NCBI GenBank assembly: GCA_963565915.1
Contig: OY751486.1
Location: forward strand, 558,001 to 622,000
Direction: 5' to 3'
Source: Entoloma clypeatum
Lineage: Eukaryota > Basidiomycota > Agaricomycetes > Agaricales > Entolomataceae
DNA length: 64,000 nucleotides
The notes under the pieces are model-generated. The model was given only the letters and a program-made list of their open reading frames with translations, did no database searches and was not told where the DNA came from. A program made the translations under genes and the position numbers. Within the stretch, counting starts at the first letter, position 1, and each line of letters opens with the position of its first letter. Positions 12,327 through 23,891 of the stretch are shown piece by piece.

Positions 12327-12800
12327 TTGCATCTGCTGGTGCATGTCCTGCCCCTCTGCATGTCTGTCCCTCTGCATGTCCCGCCACGTCAGACCACTGA
12401 CAAAACACGCGAGAGTGGCAGGATGCACGGTGAACGGGGTGGGGCATGTGACGCACCAGCAGATGCGAGAGGGCAGGACACACAGAGGGACAGACACGCA
12501 GAGGGGCAGGACACGCACCAGCAGATGCAAGAGGGGCGGGACATGCAATGAACGGAACAGGAGACGCGACGAACAGCGCAGGACATGTGAGAACGGCAGC
12601 AGATGCGAGAAATGGCAAGGCCAATGCGAGAGGGGCAGGGCATGGACCAGCAGATGTGAGAATGGCAGGACATGCAATGAGAACGGTGGCAGATACAAGA
12701 AACAGCAAGGCAGATACGAGACATTACAGAGGAACAGTGGGACGTGCAGTGGCAGAGACAAGCATGTGAGGGACGACACACTGGGGGGCATGAGGAGCAC
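12327..12800. repeat. Degenerate minisatellite with long inverted arms
   Basis: Units such as GCAGATGCGAGAGGGGCAGG and variants (CAGCAGATG, GGGGCAGGACA, GAACGGCAG) recur from about 12330 to 12780. The first part is inverted relative to the rest: 12327-12384 pairs with about 12473-12530. The outer 33 bp match with one mismatch, and most mismatches are CA versus CG. The predicted stem is about 58 bp with a loop of about 90 nt. The long open frames on both strands come from the repeat, not from a gene. Confidence 0.75.
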
Positions 12801-13110
12801 ATTGATATAAATTGTACATTGTCATGTCATAGCATTTAAACTCAATCAATTTTTTCCAATCTGTTATTTGTGAGTTGCTGTACTATAGCACCATATTGGA
12901 ATGTTTCTATGAAGATTTACACAAAGTTTCCAATTATCTTTACAGATTCCCTCAAAATCTATATAGTACTTTATAGAAACTATATCACCTACCAGCTCTA
13001 CAAAGACCTTCAAATTTGACACTTCAGCTCCACAGTGCTGCAAAGAGCTGAACAGCATATAGGCCAAGCTGCAACAAGCTGCAACATCTTTGGCAAAAAT
13101 CAGTGTTTGC

Positions 13111-13152
13111 TAAACTGGCCACAGTCCAGTTTGGTTTGGTTTGGGTTCAAAC
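13111..13152 (-). repeat. AACCAAACC-type boundary motif (copy 1)
   Basis: Read on the minus strand: GTTTGAACCCAAACC, two further AAACC-like units, then TGGCCAGTTTA after a short gap. Similar strings occur at 15919-15950, 32239-32273 and 52787-52824. It lies just outside the minisatellite at 13280-13580. Confidence 0.5.
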
Positions 13153-13279
13153 AAAATGTCCGGGCTGAGAGGCAAGCAAAAGAGTTGTCGGGTGGACGTG
13201 ACAAGCACAAATATGCCGCCAGATCACAACCAATGAGCCTCTGCTGGCTCAGCACCAAAACTACCCCACCACGGCCATT

Positions 13280-13580
13280 GCACACATTTGGCGCGAAGTT
13301 GGGATGGCCGGTGGGCACGAGAGGCAGCCATGGGGCATGAGAGATGGCAGTTGGGCGTGGATGGGCATTGGGCGCAAGGGACCACAGTTGGGAGTGAGGG
13401 ACCACAGTTGGGTGTCAGGAATGGGCATTGTGCACCAGGGACAGGTGTTGGGCATGAGAGGCGGCCATAGGGCATGAGGGATGGGCGTTGGATGTGAGGG
13501 ACGGGCATTGTGCACGAGAGATGGGCATTGTGTGCAAGGGATGGGCATTGTGTGTGAGAGGCAACAAGTGGAGGCTGCTG
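13280..13580 (+). repeat. 20-bp-type minisatellite, block A (GTTGGGCATGAGAGGCGGCC-like)
   Basis: Imperfect units of the type GTTGGGCATGAGRGAYGGGC recur about every 18-22 bp, G-rich on the plus strand. The same unit family, on the opposite strand, builds the blocks at 15110-15725 and 51950-52870. After the block, about 13606-13785 is dense in AGTCTA, GAACTG and GACCGGTCT motifs that look like a diverged boundary region. Long open frames across it are by-products. Confidence 0.75.
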
Positions 13581-13599
13581 GGCACAGCAGGGGCTTGTG

Positions 13600-15109
13600 G
13601 TTAGTGTTCAAAGGTCCAGTCTACATAGACCTGAACCAGACTGAACTGAACTGAAAAATAGACCACATTGGACTGAACCATGGTCTAAGGTCTATACATT
13701 TTAGAAAGTTTAGACTGCAGTTCAGTCTAGATTTTTTTTTTTGAGTTAGACCACAAAAAGACCGGTCTTTTTGCCCTTTGGGATACACCTCCAACCCCCC
13801 CCCCCCCTAATATTCTACAATTTTTGGAGATTTTTCAGTAATCTGCATAATATTCTAGATATTTATAGTCCAATTTCATCGGTCCAAGGCTTGTTTTGAA
13901 GCTACAACTGAGTGGAATACATTTCTAGCTTGTATATAAACTCTTGCTCAGAGTCACAAAGGTTAAGAATTGAGTGAAACATGGTGAAAACATAGCTAAA
14001 ACATATGCTTACAGTGTTATTTTGTTGTATCTGTGTTTACAGTGCTATTTTTGTTATATCTGCGTGCCTCTCATTGCGGAGCGAGCAATGGGTGGATGCA
14101 TCGATTCGATGTTGGATGATGCGCGACATGCGTGCATCAAATGTGTCAAATATATGTAAACAAACTCAAAAAACATCGCATTTCTCCTTAATATGGCTAC
14201 ACAGGAGGAAGTAAGCTTACAGACTATATCAATTATGTACCAGAGTATCATATGTCAATAAATATGTTGCCACGGATTTGAGCATATAGCAATGCGACGC
14301 TTTACACCAAACAACAGTAAACAATGTACAAATGCATCGCGCAGGCGCGCACAGTGCCTTCCTCATGATCTAATAATAGTTTAACATGATAGAACTCATC
14401 AATATATATGTATTCACCTTCTGAAACACCTTGTATAATTTTTAGATCTCTAGATAAGATAGAAATGATGAGATGTGCATATTTCAGTAAAAGTGTTATA
14501 TCTCCATAATGAATGCACCAAATTTGAAAAACAGATGTGCTGTGAGGTCCCCTGAATGAGGAGAAAACAAAGCTGAAACAAAATTTTTTGGTCAAATTTT
14601 CGACCTATTTTGCTTCTATTCACCTTATTAAGTCCTTGGGCTTGATTTGAATGGTCTGAGTAGATTTACATACAATGTTACAATGGTATATATACAGTAC
14701 ATATAGACTACAGTGGTTGTGGAAGGGAGGAAGTAAGAAAAGGTTGTTTTTGTGTTTGAAAAAACCCATGATGATGCCCTGTTGATCACAATTTACAGTG
14801 TGCCATTGTTTTGATGCATCATTTCAGAATTCTACCTACATAGCTCATATATTTAACTGGTTATATGCTTATTATTAGCTTCTAAGTATCTCTACATAAG
14901 TTACAAACTATTCTTACAGTGCCACGGATTGGGCATCGAAGGTGCGAGTTCAAACGACGCATGTTGCTCAGCATTGATGCCAAGCACTCTTGGCAATTGC
15001 CGAAAGTCAAACCATACATAAGTCGACAGCCAGCCCAACATTCCCACACTTTTTTATCCCCCACCTTCACTCCACCCAGCCACTTCCCCCCCCCCCAATG
15101 CCCGCCCCT
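13600..15109. other. AT-rich stretch without recognisable genes
   Basis: After the AGTCTA/ACCGGTCT-rich part there is a run of C at about 13796-13807, then AT-rich sequence to about 14930. No gene, LTR pair or tRNA was found. Open frames are short and unsupported. Confidence 0.3.
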
Positions 15110-15725
15110 CGTGCACAACGACCCCCTATAGCACCCAACGGGGTCGACTAACGCCCAACGGCCCCCTCTAATGCCCAACTGCCTCCCACTCATGCCCAAC
15201 GTGCCCAACAGCTCCCTCTAATGCCCAACAGCGTCCACTCGCGCCCAACGACCGACCACGACTCATGCCCAACGTGCCCAACGGCTCCCTCTAATGCCCA
15301 ACGGCGTCCACTCGCGCCCAACGACTGCGACTCACGCCCAACGCCCTCAAACGGCTCCCTCTAGTGCCCAACGGCCTCCCACTCACGCCCAATGGCATCC
15401 TGTCCTTACTAGCGCCCAACGGCCCTCTCTGACACCCAACAGCACCTTCTCGTGCCCCACGGCCCTCTCTTGCCCCCAACGACACCCTTTCGTGCCTTAC
15501 GACCTCCAACTCGCACGCAACGCCCTCCCTTCACGTGCATCGCCCTTCCTTCCTGCCTAACACCCTCCAACTTGCGCCAACACCCCCCTTTCACACGCAA
15601 TGTGTTTCCTTCAAGCCCTACGGCCCCCTCTTGTGCCCAGCTGCCGCGACCCGTGCCCAACAGCCCCCCCCCTTTTGTGCCTAACACCCTCCAACTCGCG
15701 CGCAACACCCTCCCACTCACGCCCA
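15110..15725 (-). repeat. 20-bp-type minisatellite, block B (C-rich on plus strand)
   Basis: Units like CTCYAATGCCCAACGGCCTC repeat with many substitutions from about 15110 to 15725. They are the reverse orientation of the units in 13280-13580 and carry the same CCCAACGGC core. A region rich in ACCGGTTC/GACCGG and ending in AACCGAACCAAACC at about 15950 follows. Confidence 0.75.
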
Positions 15726-15918
15726 CTGACATTACATACAGCGTGTATATATTTAGACACAATAAATAATACAAAACCGGTTCAGACCAGTGCAGACCGG
15801 TTCGGTCCACCCTCTGTGGGTGCGATGGACCGGTCCTGTACGGTCCTGTCCGGTTTTTTACATTTTTGTGGTATTGAAAGACCGGTCTTGGTCTTGGTCC
15901 ATCCCTCTCGGAGGCAAA

Positions 15919-15950
15919 AAACCGAACCAAACCAAACCAAACCCTCAAAC
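15919..15950 (+). repeat. AACCGAACC-type boundary motif (copy 2)
   Basis: AAACCGAACCAAACCAAACC followed by AAACCCTCAAAC, close to the edge between the repeat block and the gypsy integrase pseudogene that starts by 16009. Upstream, 15775-15895 contains several GACCGGT and GGTTCGG strings. Confidence 0.45.
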
Positions 15951-16008
15951 ACTAAATGCTACACACGTGTGATGGCGAGACAGGATCCTAGCACATTGAA
16001 TAGTAGAC

Positions 16009-17475
16009 GTGCACCATGTTCCCAGAGTCTCAAATATCGCGGATGGTGTTAGTCGACAATATGAAGGTACACCGTATCAGGAAGGGGATGGAAGCGACTG
16101 GACGGTCAGCCCAGACAGGGAGGCCCGAGAAGGCATAACGAACGATGTTTTCCAAATTCTCACTAGCTCAACACAGTACACTGACCTACAAGCACGCTTC
16201 CAGGACGAACCATTATACCTCCAGATCATCGATGCCTTGGAAGGTTTGGATGGACCATGGTCGCTCCAGGAACGGAAACGAGCAAGTCACCGAGCTTTGC
16301 AATCCATGATTGAAGAAGGCCGACTGTGGTTCATTGCGGGAGGGACAGGTGTGCGGGCAAGGGCGCGGCGTGAGTGTCTGCCAAGGAAGGAGGCAATCGA
16401 GAAGGCAAAGGAGCACCATGAGAACGGGGGGCACTGGCACAGAGATAGCGTCAAGATTGCAATGCTGGACCTGTACCATAGCCCGAAGCTGGACGAGTCG
16501 GTGGTCAAGGCGATCACGGACTGTGCACGGTGCAAGAACTTTGGTGGAACACACCTGAACATGCTCCTCCAGCCATTAACTCGCAGACACCCCTTTGAAC
16601 TCATGGTAGGTGATTACCTCTCAATGCCGACAGGGAAAGGTGGGTACCACACACTAGGAGTCTACCTCGACGTATTTTCGCAGCACGTTTGGGTGGACAA
16701 GTTCAAAACCCATGGGAGCGCGAAAACGACGAAGCGCTCACTAAATAACATATGCAAGAACTTCATGCCACCGGAGAGTTGGCAGTCTGACGGCGGCAAA
16801 CACTTTGTCAATGACGATGTTAAAGCCTTCTGCAACGAATGGGGGATAGAGCACATTGTAACACCTGCATACTCACCATGGGTCAATGGGCTGGTGGAAG
16901 GTACAAACAAACTGTTGATCTATGTCTTAGCGAGGCTCTGCGCTCCCGAGCTAGGAGAGGATGGGTGGAAGACAATGGAACGAGACCAGCTACCATGCAA
17001 CTGGCCCGACCGCCTCGACGAGGCAATCCGGATACTTAATTGGAGGATCCTCCCTGCAATCAAGTTCAGGCCGAAAGAACTATTATTCGCCAGCATCGTG
17101 AATACAAGGCATACCCCACTAGAGCTGAGTCCCTCAATCTTAACACCTGAGGACATTGATAAGCACATGCTCTATGCAGCCCAACAGCGCCTCAATGGAT
17201 ATGCCAAAACCGTCCAGCACGCAGTACAACAGAAGACGGTGTTCGACCGGAAGGTATTCCGGACACAAAAAGGGCCAGTAGCCTTCAAAAGAGGAGAATT
17301 AGTCCAGGTCTACCGAAATGACTTAACAACGATGGTCAGCAACAACCGCAAACTCACCCCGAGATGGTCAGAACCTACCTCAACGCGTCAAGGAGCGACA
17401 CCTGAGCTCGTACACGCTCGAAGATCTGGAAGGGAATGAGCTCCTGGGGACGTTCAATGCGAGGAGATTGAGAAG
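16009..17475 (+). pseudogene. Ty3/gypsy integrase fragment (5'-truncated, frameshifted)
   Basis: The frame opens with the end of an RNase H domain (HHVPRVSNIADGVSR). An integrase follows with the zinc-binding H-H-C-C region (HHENGGHWHRD ... CARCKNF) and the catalytic D-D-E: VGDYLS, QSDGGKHF, GLVEGT. A KLTPRWSEP motif near its end precedes the C-terminal domain. Near 17385 the reading shifts to another frame that continues LSSYTLEDLEGNELLGTF to about 17475. Everything 5' of RNase H (gag, protease, RT) is absent; the sequence before it is the minisatellite element. No LTR for this copy was found. Not a functional gene. Confidence 0.88.
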
Positions 17476-17935
17476 ATTTAAGCCACAGGAAGGGACAGAG
17501 CTGGCGAAGGAGGAGGATAGGCAGATGATGGACAGGACGTGGGTAGGACCAACAATGACAAAGGAAGGACAGAAGGAGAGCATGAGAACGAGGAAGAGCA
17601 GGAGGAAGAGTGTGATGAGGAGGCTACAACAGAGGAAGACGATGAAGATCCGGCAGGAGAACACGATGAGGAAGATCTGGCGAGAACATGCGACGAGGAA
17701 GAGGAGATGGAGAATGGGGAAAGTACCATTGGTGAGAGGATGAGATCAGGATTGTTCAGACGCCAGGCGACGAGGATGTCGCCATACAAAAGGGGGGAAC
17801 CTGGAGTAGGGTCTAGGACCCTACTCCATGAGAGCACATGACCTAGCAGTTAGACACTGAAGCAGTAGCCGAGCACGTTAGAACAAGACCATCACCTTGC
17901 TGCACCAGCCTGCGCTGTCCATCCGAGGAGTTCTC
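17476..17935. other. A/G-rich stretch, probably the degenerated tail of the gypsy fragment
   Basis: Glu/Arg/Lys-rich readings exist in two frames because the DNA is GAGGAA-rich, but none resembles a known domain. It joins two gypsy fragments that come from different elements. Confidence 0.3.
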
Positions 17936-18295
17936 CACTCCTCCACCGCATTGGAGACAAGGTGTGGCTGGAAGGGACTAACATCAGGACTAACCGTCCC
18001 TCAAAGAAACTTGACGCACTCAGACATGGACCATTCAAAGTCCTAGAGAAGAAAGGGGCTAGCGCATACCTTCTTGATCTTCCGAAGACTTGGAAAATGA
18101 TTCACCCTGTGTTCAACGAGACCCTGTTGTCACCATACGAAACCCTGAAGTATGCCATCCAGAAGAAGAAACCAGCCCCTGATCCGATCATTGTCGAAGG
18201 ACGAGAAGAATACCATGTGTCCACGATTCTAGACTCTCAAAAGTTCCGTGGAAAGATCCAGTACCTCGTCCAGTGGGAAGGATATGCAGTACTTT
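17936..18295 (+). pseudogene. Gypsy chromovirus C-terminal fragment (GPY/F domain and truncated chromodomain)
   Basis: The reading has the integrase C-terminal GPY/F motif (GDKVWLEGTNI ... LRHGPFKVLEK ... YLLDLPKTW ... IHPVFNETLL). The start of a chromodomain follows (EYHVSTILDS ... IQYLVQWEGYA). It stops being chromodomain-like at 18290, where the family has the WEP core, so the last helix is lost. It differs clearly in sequence from the fragment just upstream and from the gypsy at 56331, so it is a third element. Confidence 0.85.
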
Positions 18296-18734
18296 ACACT
18301 CCCCCACGTGCTCCAGAGGAATCCGCCCGGAATCTGCTCAGAATCCAATAGGAACAGAGGAATCCACACGGAATCTGCTCGGAGTGCAGAGGAATGTGAG
18401 AGGAATTTATTATTCTGATAGGAATCCACTATTCTGATAGGAATTTGATCAGAATTCTTTTTTCACAACAAATACTAACTGAATCAAATGTATTATATTG
18501 TTTTCTAACTACATATCAATGCTTTCTAAGTCATTTTCTTACAAGGGCCAAACCATTCACAAGGTAACAATAATCTCATATTCAATAGAATTGTACACTA
18601 CGAACTAAATAATATATTGACAGAGTAATAATCAGTTAATTAATAACCTCCCCCCATTTGTCGAGGCAAGGAGGCCATGGGAGAAGTTGGGGGACAGGGA
18701 GGACTATTGAGAATACAAAAAATAAATTGATTAG
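18296..18734. other. AT-rich spacer with short GGAATC repeats
   Basis: At 18315-18445 GGAATCY and RGAATTT recur about ten times, sometimes as AATAGGAATCCACT. The rest is AT-rich with no recognisable element. Confidence 0.3.
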
Positions 18735-18806
18735 CCCCGCATAAGGCGGGGACAACAGACAAAATACAAAAAATTAACTAAAACCCCCCCTGCATAAGGC
18801 GGGGGA
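18735..18806. repeat. Two similar GC-rich hairpins with ATAAG loops
   Basis: CCCCGC-ATAAG-GCGGGG at about 18736-18752 is a perfect 6-bp stem. About 50 bp on, CCCCCTGC-ATAAG-GCGGGGG is a near copy. The second ends in a purine run that touches the TGTTAC start of the LTR-like sequence at 18809. Confidence 0.55.
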
Positions 18807-18808
18807 GG

Positions 18809-19184
18809 TGTTACATTCCGATCCATTCCGATGATTTCCGACCAATCCCGACACCTCCAACACCTCCAACATTTTGACTAATACTTATTATGCATACTTA
18901 CTGTTATGAATCTCGTTACTACATACATTACTTACATCCGACCATTTTACTTATGTTAAGAATCTCGGACAGCCACTCGTTATCCGACTCCGACGAAGCC
19001 ACACGTCCTCCGACATAGTATTTAAACTTATGTAGAATCGTGTATTAGCTTCAGTTTGAATATCAACTTAGATTCAACATCATACCTCCCATCCTCTTTC
19101 TGACTCTTAACTTGAGTCCGACCTCTGACCTCCGATCCTCCGATCCTCCAAAATAAGGACACCAACGTATTAGCGAGGGCGCAA
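18809..19184 (+). repeat. Probable 5' LTR of the TCCGA-rich gypsy element
   Basis: It begins TGTTACATTCCGATCC directly after a purine run. It has no second copy in the window, so the 3' border is a guess from where gag-linked sequence begins. A possible end is the GCAACACA near 19180. Confidence 0.4.
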
Positions 19185-19332
19185 CACACAAGTTGAAGCC
19201 AAGTCCTTGCCCCTACGTTGCACGCGCTCCGACCCTCCGACCTTCCGACGCGTCCGACGTAGCTCCGACGTTTTGTCGATCAGTTCTTAACAGTATATTC
19301 AACCTGCCACTCGCTTATCCGTATTTCACTGG

Positions 19333-20013
19333 TTGGACGACTGGTCCGCCTTTGTGCACATCCTCCGATCCGAATTCGGACCTATCGATCCGACCGGAGA
19401 AGCAGAGGATAGCCTGGATCACCTTCAGATGCGCGACAATCAGAAGATCCTACGTTACAACGTGGACTTCAAATGTCTTTCTGCTCGCACACAGTGGGAT
19501 GATGGCGCGCTCCGATATCGGTACTATACCAGTTTAGCGGAACACATCAAGGACGTTTTGGGGACTTTTCCCAAACCAAAGACTCTCGCCGAGTTGAAAG
19601 TAATGGCCCATAACATTGATGCTCGCTACTGGGAATGTCAACGTGAGAAATCGCGCTCCTCTGACAAATCTACTCCGAAGTCCAACAAATCCGACAAATC
19701 CGACAAAAAACAGACCCCCGCTTCATCATCCTCCAACAACAACTCCTCATTGTCTAAACCCAACTCGCAACAACAACAAAAATTGTCATCCACCTCTCCG
19801 AAATCCGCCCTCTCCGACAAACTTGGCAAAGATGGGAAATTAACTCCCCAAGAACGCCAACAACGATTTGACAATAATTTATGCATGTTTTGCGGCAACG
19901 TTGGTAATCGGGCTTCCGACTGCTCAAAGAAATCGTCTTCTAACGCCAAAGCAAAGGCCCGCGCGGCCCAAGCTGAGGACAAATCGGAGAAGACGACCGA
20001 GTCAAAAAAATAG
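19333..20013 (+). pseudogene. Gypsy gag with altered zinc knuckle
   Basis: A retrotransposon-gag-type core (WSAFVHILRSEFGPID ... LDHLQM ... YYTSLAEHIKDVL) is followed by a Ser/Lys/Asn-rich linker and a single zinc knuckle CMFCGNVGNRASDC. In the canonical CCHC spacing the histidine position is asparagine, so metal binding is probably lost. The N-terminus continues upstream in another frame, which suggests a frameshift near 19330. It stops at 20011-20013, before any protease. Confidence 0.75.
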
Positions 20014-20052
20014 TAAGCAGTCCTCAGATTCCAGCACGTACTGGGGATTGCG

Positions 20053-20418
20053 TTGACTCCTTTCGTGCACCTTTGGAAACCCTCCGACTCAATGTGTCCG
20101 CCCTCTCCGATGGGCATCTCCGATCCGCTCACTCCGAACACCTCCGACCCACCACAGATTACCATGGTCAATGCAGCCGCATATCTCCATGCTTGTAAAG
20201 CTCCTGGGGCATACACTTTCCGCGTTCACCTCTCCGACATCTCTGCCAATTCCGCATCTGTCTCCGACGACGCTCCCGACCTCTCTGGCATACCCGAGGA
20301 ATACCACGATTTTGCTGATGTATTCAGTAAGAAAAAAGCCGACACCCTTGCACCCCACCGACCATACGACCTCAAGATCAATTTGGAGGAAGGTACTTCC
20401 CCTCCGATTGGTCCAATG
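20053..20418 (+). pseudogene. Gypsy pol start, truncated before the reverse transcriptase
   Basis: The recognisable part is the conserved segment before gypsy RT: IPEEYHDFADVFSKKKA, then LAPHRPYDLKI and GTSPPIGPM. It breaks at GPM where family members continue into the RT fingers. No protease motif lies between gag and this segment. Confidence 0.8.
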
Positions 20419-20470
20419 CATGCTGTTACTTTGTGGCTTGTACATATGGCATTGTGTGTACAGTTCTGAC

Positions 20471-23400
20471 ATGTTCCGGCTTGTCTGCCCCTCAGAATGC
20501 ACTCAGTGCAATCACAGGGGCAATGTGGGCAAAGTCCTGCCCAAGTCGACTTACTACGACCATCGACGAATCTGGGGAAAGGATGTAGGCAGTGTAGCAC
20601 CACCACCCCGTAAAAGGGGAAGGATGGACTCGGATGAAACAGAAGTAAGCGTGATATCTTCTCTTACACCGTCGTATTTGCTAATGGCTACCAGGAGGTA
20701 CCTCAGGCTGCCAAGAGTCCTCACAATTTACTCAATATCGAGAAGGTACGCCTGTCGCATGTAGAGTATCAAACAATTTGTTTACTTGTCTAATCTAGGA
20801 GGATGCAGGGCAAACCATGGAGTCTTTGGGTATGGATTTGGTAACATATCATTCTATGGGGTTTGTCAGATGAATATTCTGATGCATTATACAGGAAACG
20901 GCACATCTACCTGGAGTTGAAACACAGGAAATTGAGATGGGCCATAGTACAGACGAATTCGAGCCTGTCCCCCCCCCCCCCCCCCAAACCGCGAACCCGA
21001 GGCCGAGACGGCGGCTGAATCTGGAGTTCTTGACCTCACAAGCGACCCACCTCTGTCGCTAACCTGGGAATCTCATCCTACTGATCCCCTTGACGACTTC
21101 GAAGACCTGAGCCCTGATCCTGGCAGTCTCGTTCTTACCAAGGATTTTGATGATTCTGAGACAGATGGTGGAAACCTGGACGAGGACAAGGGTGAAGACG
21201 AAGACGGCGAGCCTGACAACTTGAACGTGGGAAGCAACATGACGAACGCTCCCCCCACTCTTGATCTTTCTGAGCTTGCTCATATGGCTTCATTGCCTGA
21301 CCTAGCCACAACAATGGAATTTATTCAGGAGATACGGAATGCTTCTCTGACTGACCAATGCGTCAAACTCCCCCGCGATCTACTGGAACGCCTCCGGAAC
21401 CCCCCAAGATATCCTGTTGAAGTAACCCCCGATTTTCGGCCGGGCACTGATCTATTTCTCGCCACTATAAACGCCTCTCGAGAGACATACAATGATGTTT
21501 GAGGCGCGATCCTTTGTCGACATCCTGATGATGATGTTCCTTCCTTCGATCGCATGAAGAAATGGTTTGCCGAGGTTACAGGAATCGTTCCATATGCCAT
21601 GGATATGTGTATAAACTCATGTCTTGCATATACCGGACCCTTTGCGAATCATCAATGTTGTACTATCTGCAACGAGCCACGATTTGATCCTACCACAGGG
21701 AAACCACGCCAAACATTCGAGACCATGTTGCTTGGGCCCCAGCTCCAGGCGCTATATCGCGGTTCTGAGACTACAGAAAATCTAGCCTATCGTCAACAGC
21801 TCACTGACGAGATACGCAAGATGGTTGAGGAGGCAGGTGACTACTTGCCGGACACCTTCACCGACTTCTTCAATGGTTATGAATATTTGGATGCAATCGA
21901 GGAGCAGAAAATAGGGCCGGATGATATTGTGGTGATGCTTTCTATTGACGGCGCGCAACTTTACAGAAACAAGACATCCGACTGCTGGATGTACATCTGG
22001 GTAGTCCTTGATCTCATGCCTGGCCTTCGATACAAAAAGAAACATGTCCTCCCCGGTGGCATCATTCCTGGCAAGCCGAGAAACCTCGATTCATTTCTCT
22101 TCCCCGGCATTCATCACCTGTCGGCAATCCAGAAAGAAGGTCTGGTAATGTGGGACCCTCGGAGAGACAACACCTTTATTTCAAAACCCTTTTTCGCCTC
22201 TGTAAATGCTGACGGTCCTGCGATGGTGATGGTTGCTGGTCTTGTTGGTCACAAAGGGAAGTATGGGTGCTGCCTCTTTTGTCCCATCCCTGGTCGAAAG
22301 AAACCTAAGACTTCCCAATATTATCCTGCAATCCTGAGGCCAATCAACTACGCAGAAACTGGGTGCGATCACCCCGACATTGATATGACAAACTTGCGGT
22401 CCGCGTCCGTTGACGATTACAACCTATCTCTAATACATGTGATGCAGTCGCCAAATGTCACCCAGTACAAGAAACGACGGTTAGGAACTGGCGTTTGTAA
22501 ACCGACTATTGTTCTTGGATTGGGTGATGAACATCGTTTCCCAATCCTGCGTGGCTTTGGGGCAGACATCATGCATCTCATTTCACTGAATATCCCTGAC
22601 CTTATCCTTGGACTTTGGAGGGGTATTATTGACTGCGACGCGAACGATTCACGTTCGACTTGGGATTGGGCAGTGTTGAAGGGAGATTTATGGGAACAGC
22701 ATGGTGCCAATGTTGCGGCAGCAACTCCCTACTTACCAGGGTCTTTTGACCGTGCCCCACGTAATCCAGCAGAAAAAATCAACAGCGGCTTCAAGGCATG
22801 GGAATTCCTGCTTTATATGTTCGGGCTTGGACCTGGTGTCTTTTTGAATGTCCTGCCCGATGCCTACTACGTCAACTTCTGCAAACTCGTATTCGGTGTG
22901 CGCATCATCTGTCAGCACGAGATTCCCTATGAAAAATTGCAACAGGCCCATGACATGCTGTTGAAATTTATCCACGAGTTCGAACTTCTCTACTATCAGC
23001 GGAAGACGGCGCGCCTTCATTTTGCACGTCCAAGTCTCCATGCAATACTACACTTAGCTCCCGAAGTAACTCGCATTGGCCCTCCAATTATCACGTCACA
23101 ATGGACCATGGAGCGAACGATCGGAAATCTAGGACAAGAAATACGACAACCATCCAACCCATATGCGAACCTGTCTTGTCGAGCGGTCCTTCGTTGCCAA
23201 ATAAATGCTCTGAAAGCCCTTATCCCCGACCTTGAAAAATCTCGTGAAGGTACGATCCCTCACGGCGGAAAGGATCTCGGTGACGGATCCGTACTTCTGA
23301 GAGCACTTGACCGTTGCTCGCGCCGTATTCTTCCCGAAGAGTCGCAGGCTTTGCGGCAATACCTTATACAGCGCGCTAACATTGATCATCCGATTGATTC

Positions 23401-23891
23401 TCTGTACCGCTGGGCAAGACTACGCCTGCCAAATGGGCAAATAGCACGATCTGCTTGGAGAGAAAAGTTGAAGCCACTCGAGAAAGTTCGTATGGCAAGA
23501 AACATCAAGGTAGGTTGCGATTAAGGACATAATGAAGGATCAATACTTACCATTGCACTAGATCAAAGGTCCTCCAGAAACGATAGCGGAAGTTCACTTC
23601 TACTTCCAAATTAAGATATACCGGGAGACAACACTTACGCTCGCGATGGTTTCGACATTTTCCCCCCCTGATCTAGGGCTGTTGCAGAAGTCCTGCAATA
23701 CACTATACTCATGCACTGCTGCACACTCCGTCAAGGTTATCGATGTAAAGGACATTCTATCTGTTGTCGCAATGGTACCACATTCTCCGTTCCCCGACTT
23801 ATCTCAACGGTTTTTCCTTGTCGAAAAGCCTGGTCTCAGTGTACATGCCCTTGATTCGTTCGAAGAAACCTACGAAGAAGATTTCACTTAG
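20471..23891 (+). pseudogene. Tnp2-family (CACTA/EnSpm-like) transposase pseudogene
   Basis: The exons read 20471-20644, 20695-20745, 20799-20840, 20895 to 23509, then 23562-23891, with 50-54 nt introns. The N-terminus has a Cys/His cluster (CPSECTQCNH). The core has the Tnp2 arrangement: LSIDGAQLYRNK with a likely catalytic Asp, FGADIMHL with a second, and a C-terminal Cys/aromatic-rich region ending VKDILSVVAMVPH ... FFLVEKPGL. Two lesions stop it. A run of 17 C (20969-20985) changes frame (15 or 18 C would keep it open), and a TGA at 21500-21502 stands where CGA would continue the frame. An acidic reading at 23990-24072 may be a further exon. Terminal inverted repeats were not found, so the element borders are open. 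Confidence 0.88.

Larger units (their letters stand above)
18809..20418 (+). mobile_element. Truncated Ty3/gypsy element with TCCGA-rich sequence
   Basis: LTR-like leader (TGTTACATTCC onward), gag and the first part of pol lie in order on the plus strand. Gypsy homology stops abruptly at about 20418, 50 bp before the ATG of the Tnp2 transposase. The 5-mer TCCGA occurs about 30 times by eye in 18809-20290, against one or two expected by chance. No 3' LTR is present. Confidence 0.8.

Noticed and set aside
14925..15005. tRNA gene suggested by GAGTTCAAAC
   Set aside because: No acceptor or anticodon stem could be paired around it.
15290..15950. Pro/Thr-rich frame up to 179 codons
   Set aside because: Built from degenerate CCCAACGGC units and the ACCGG-rich tail; no independent support.
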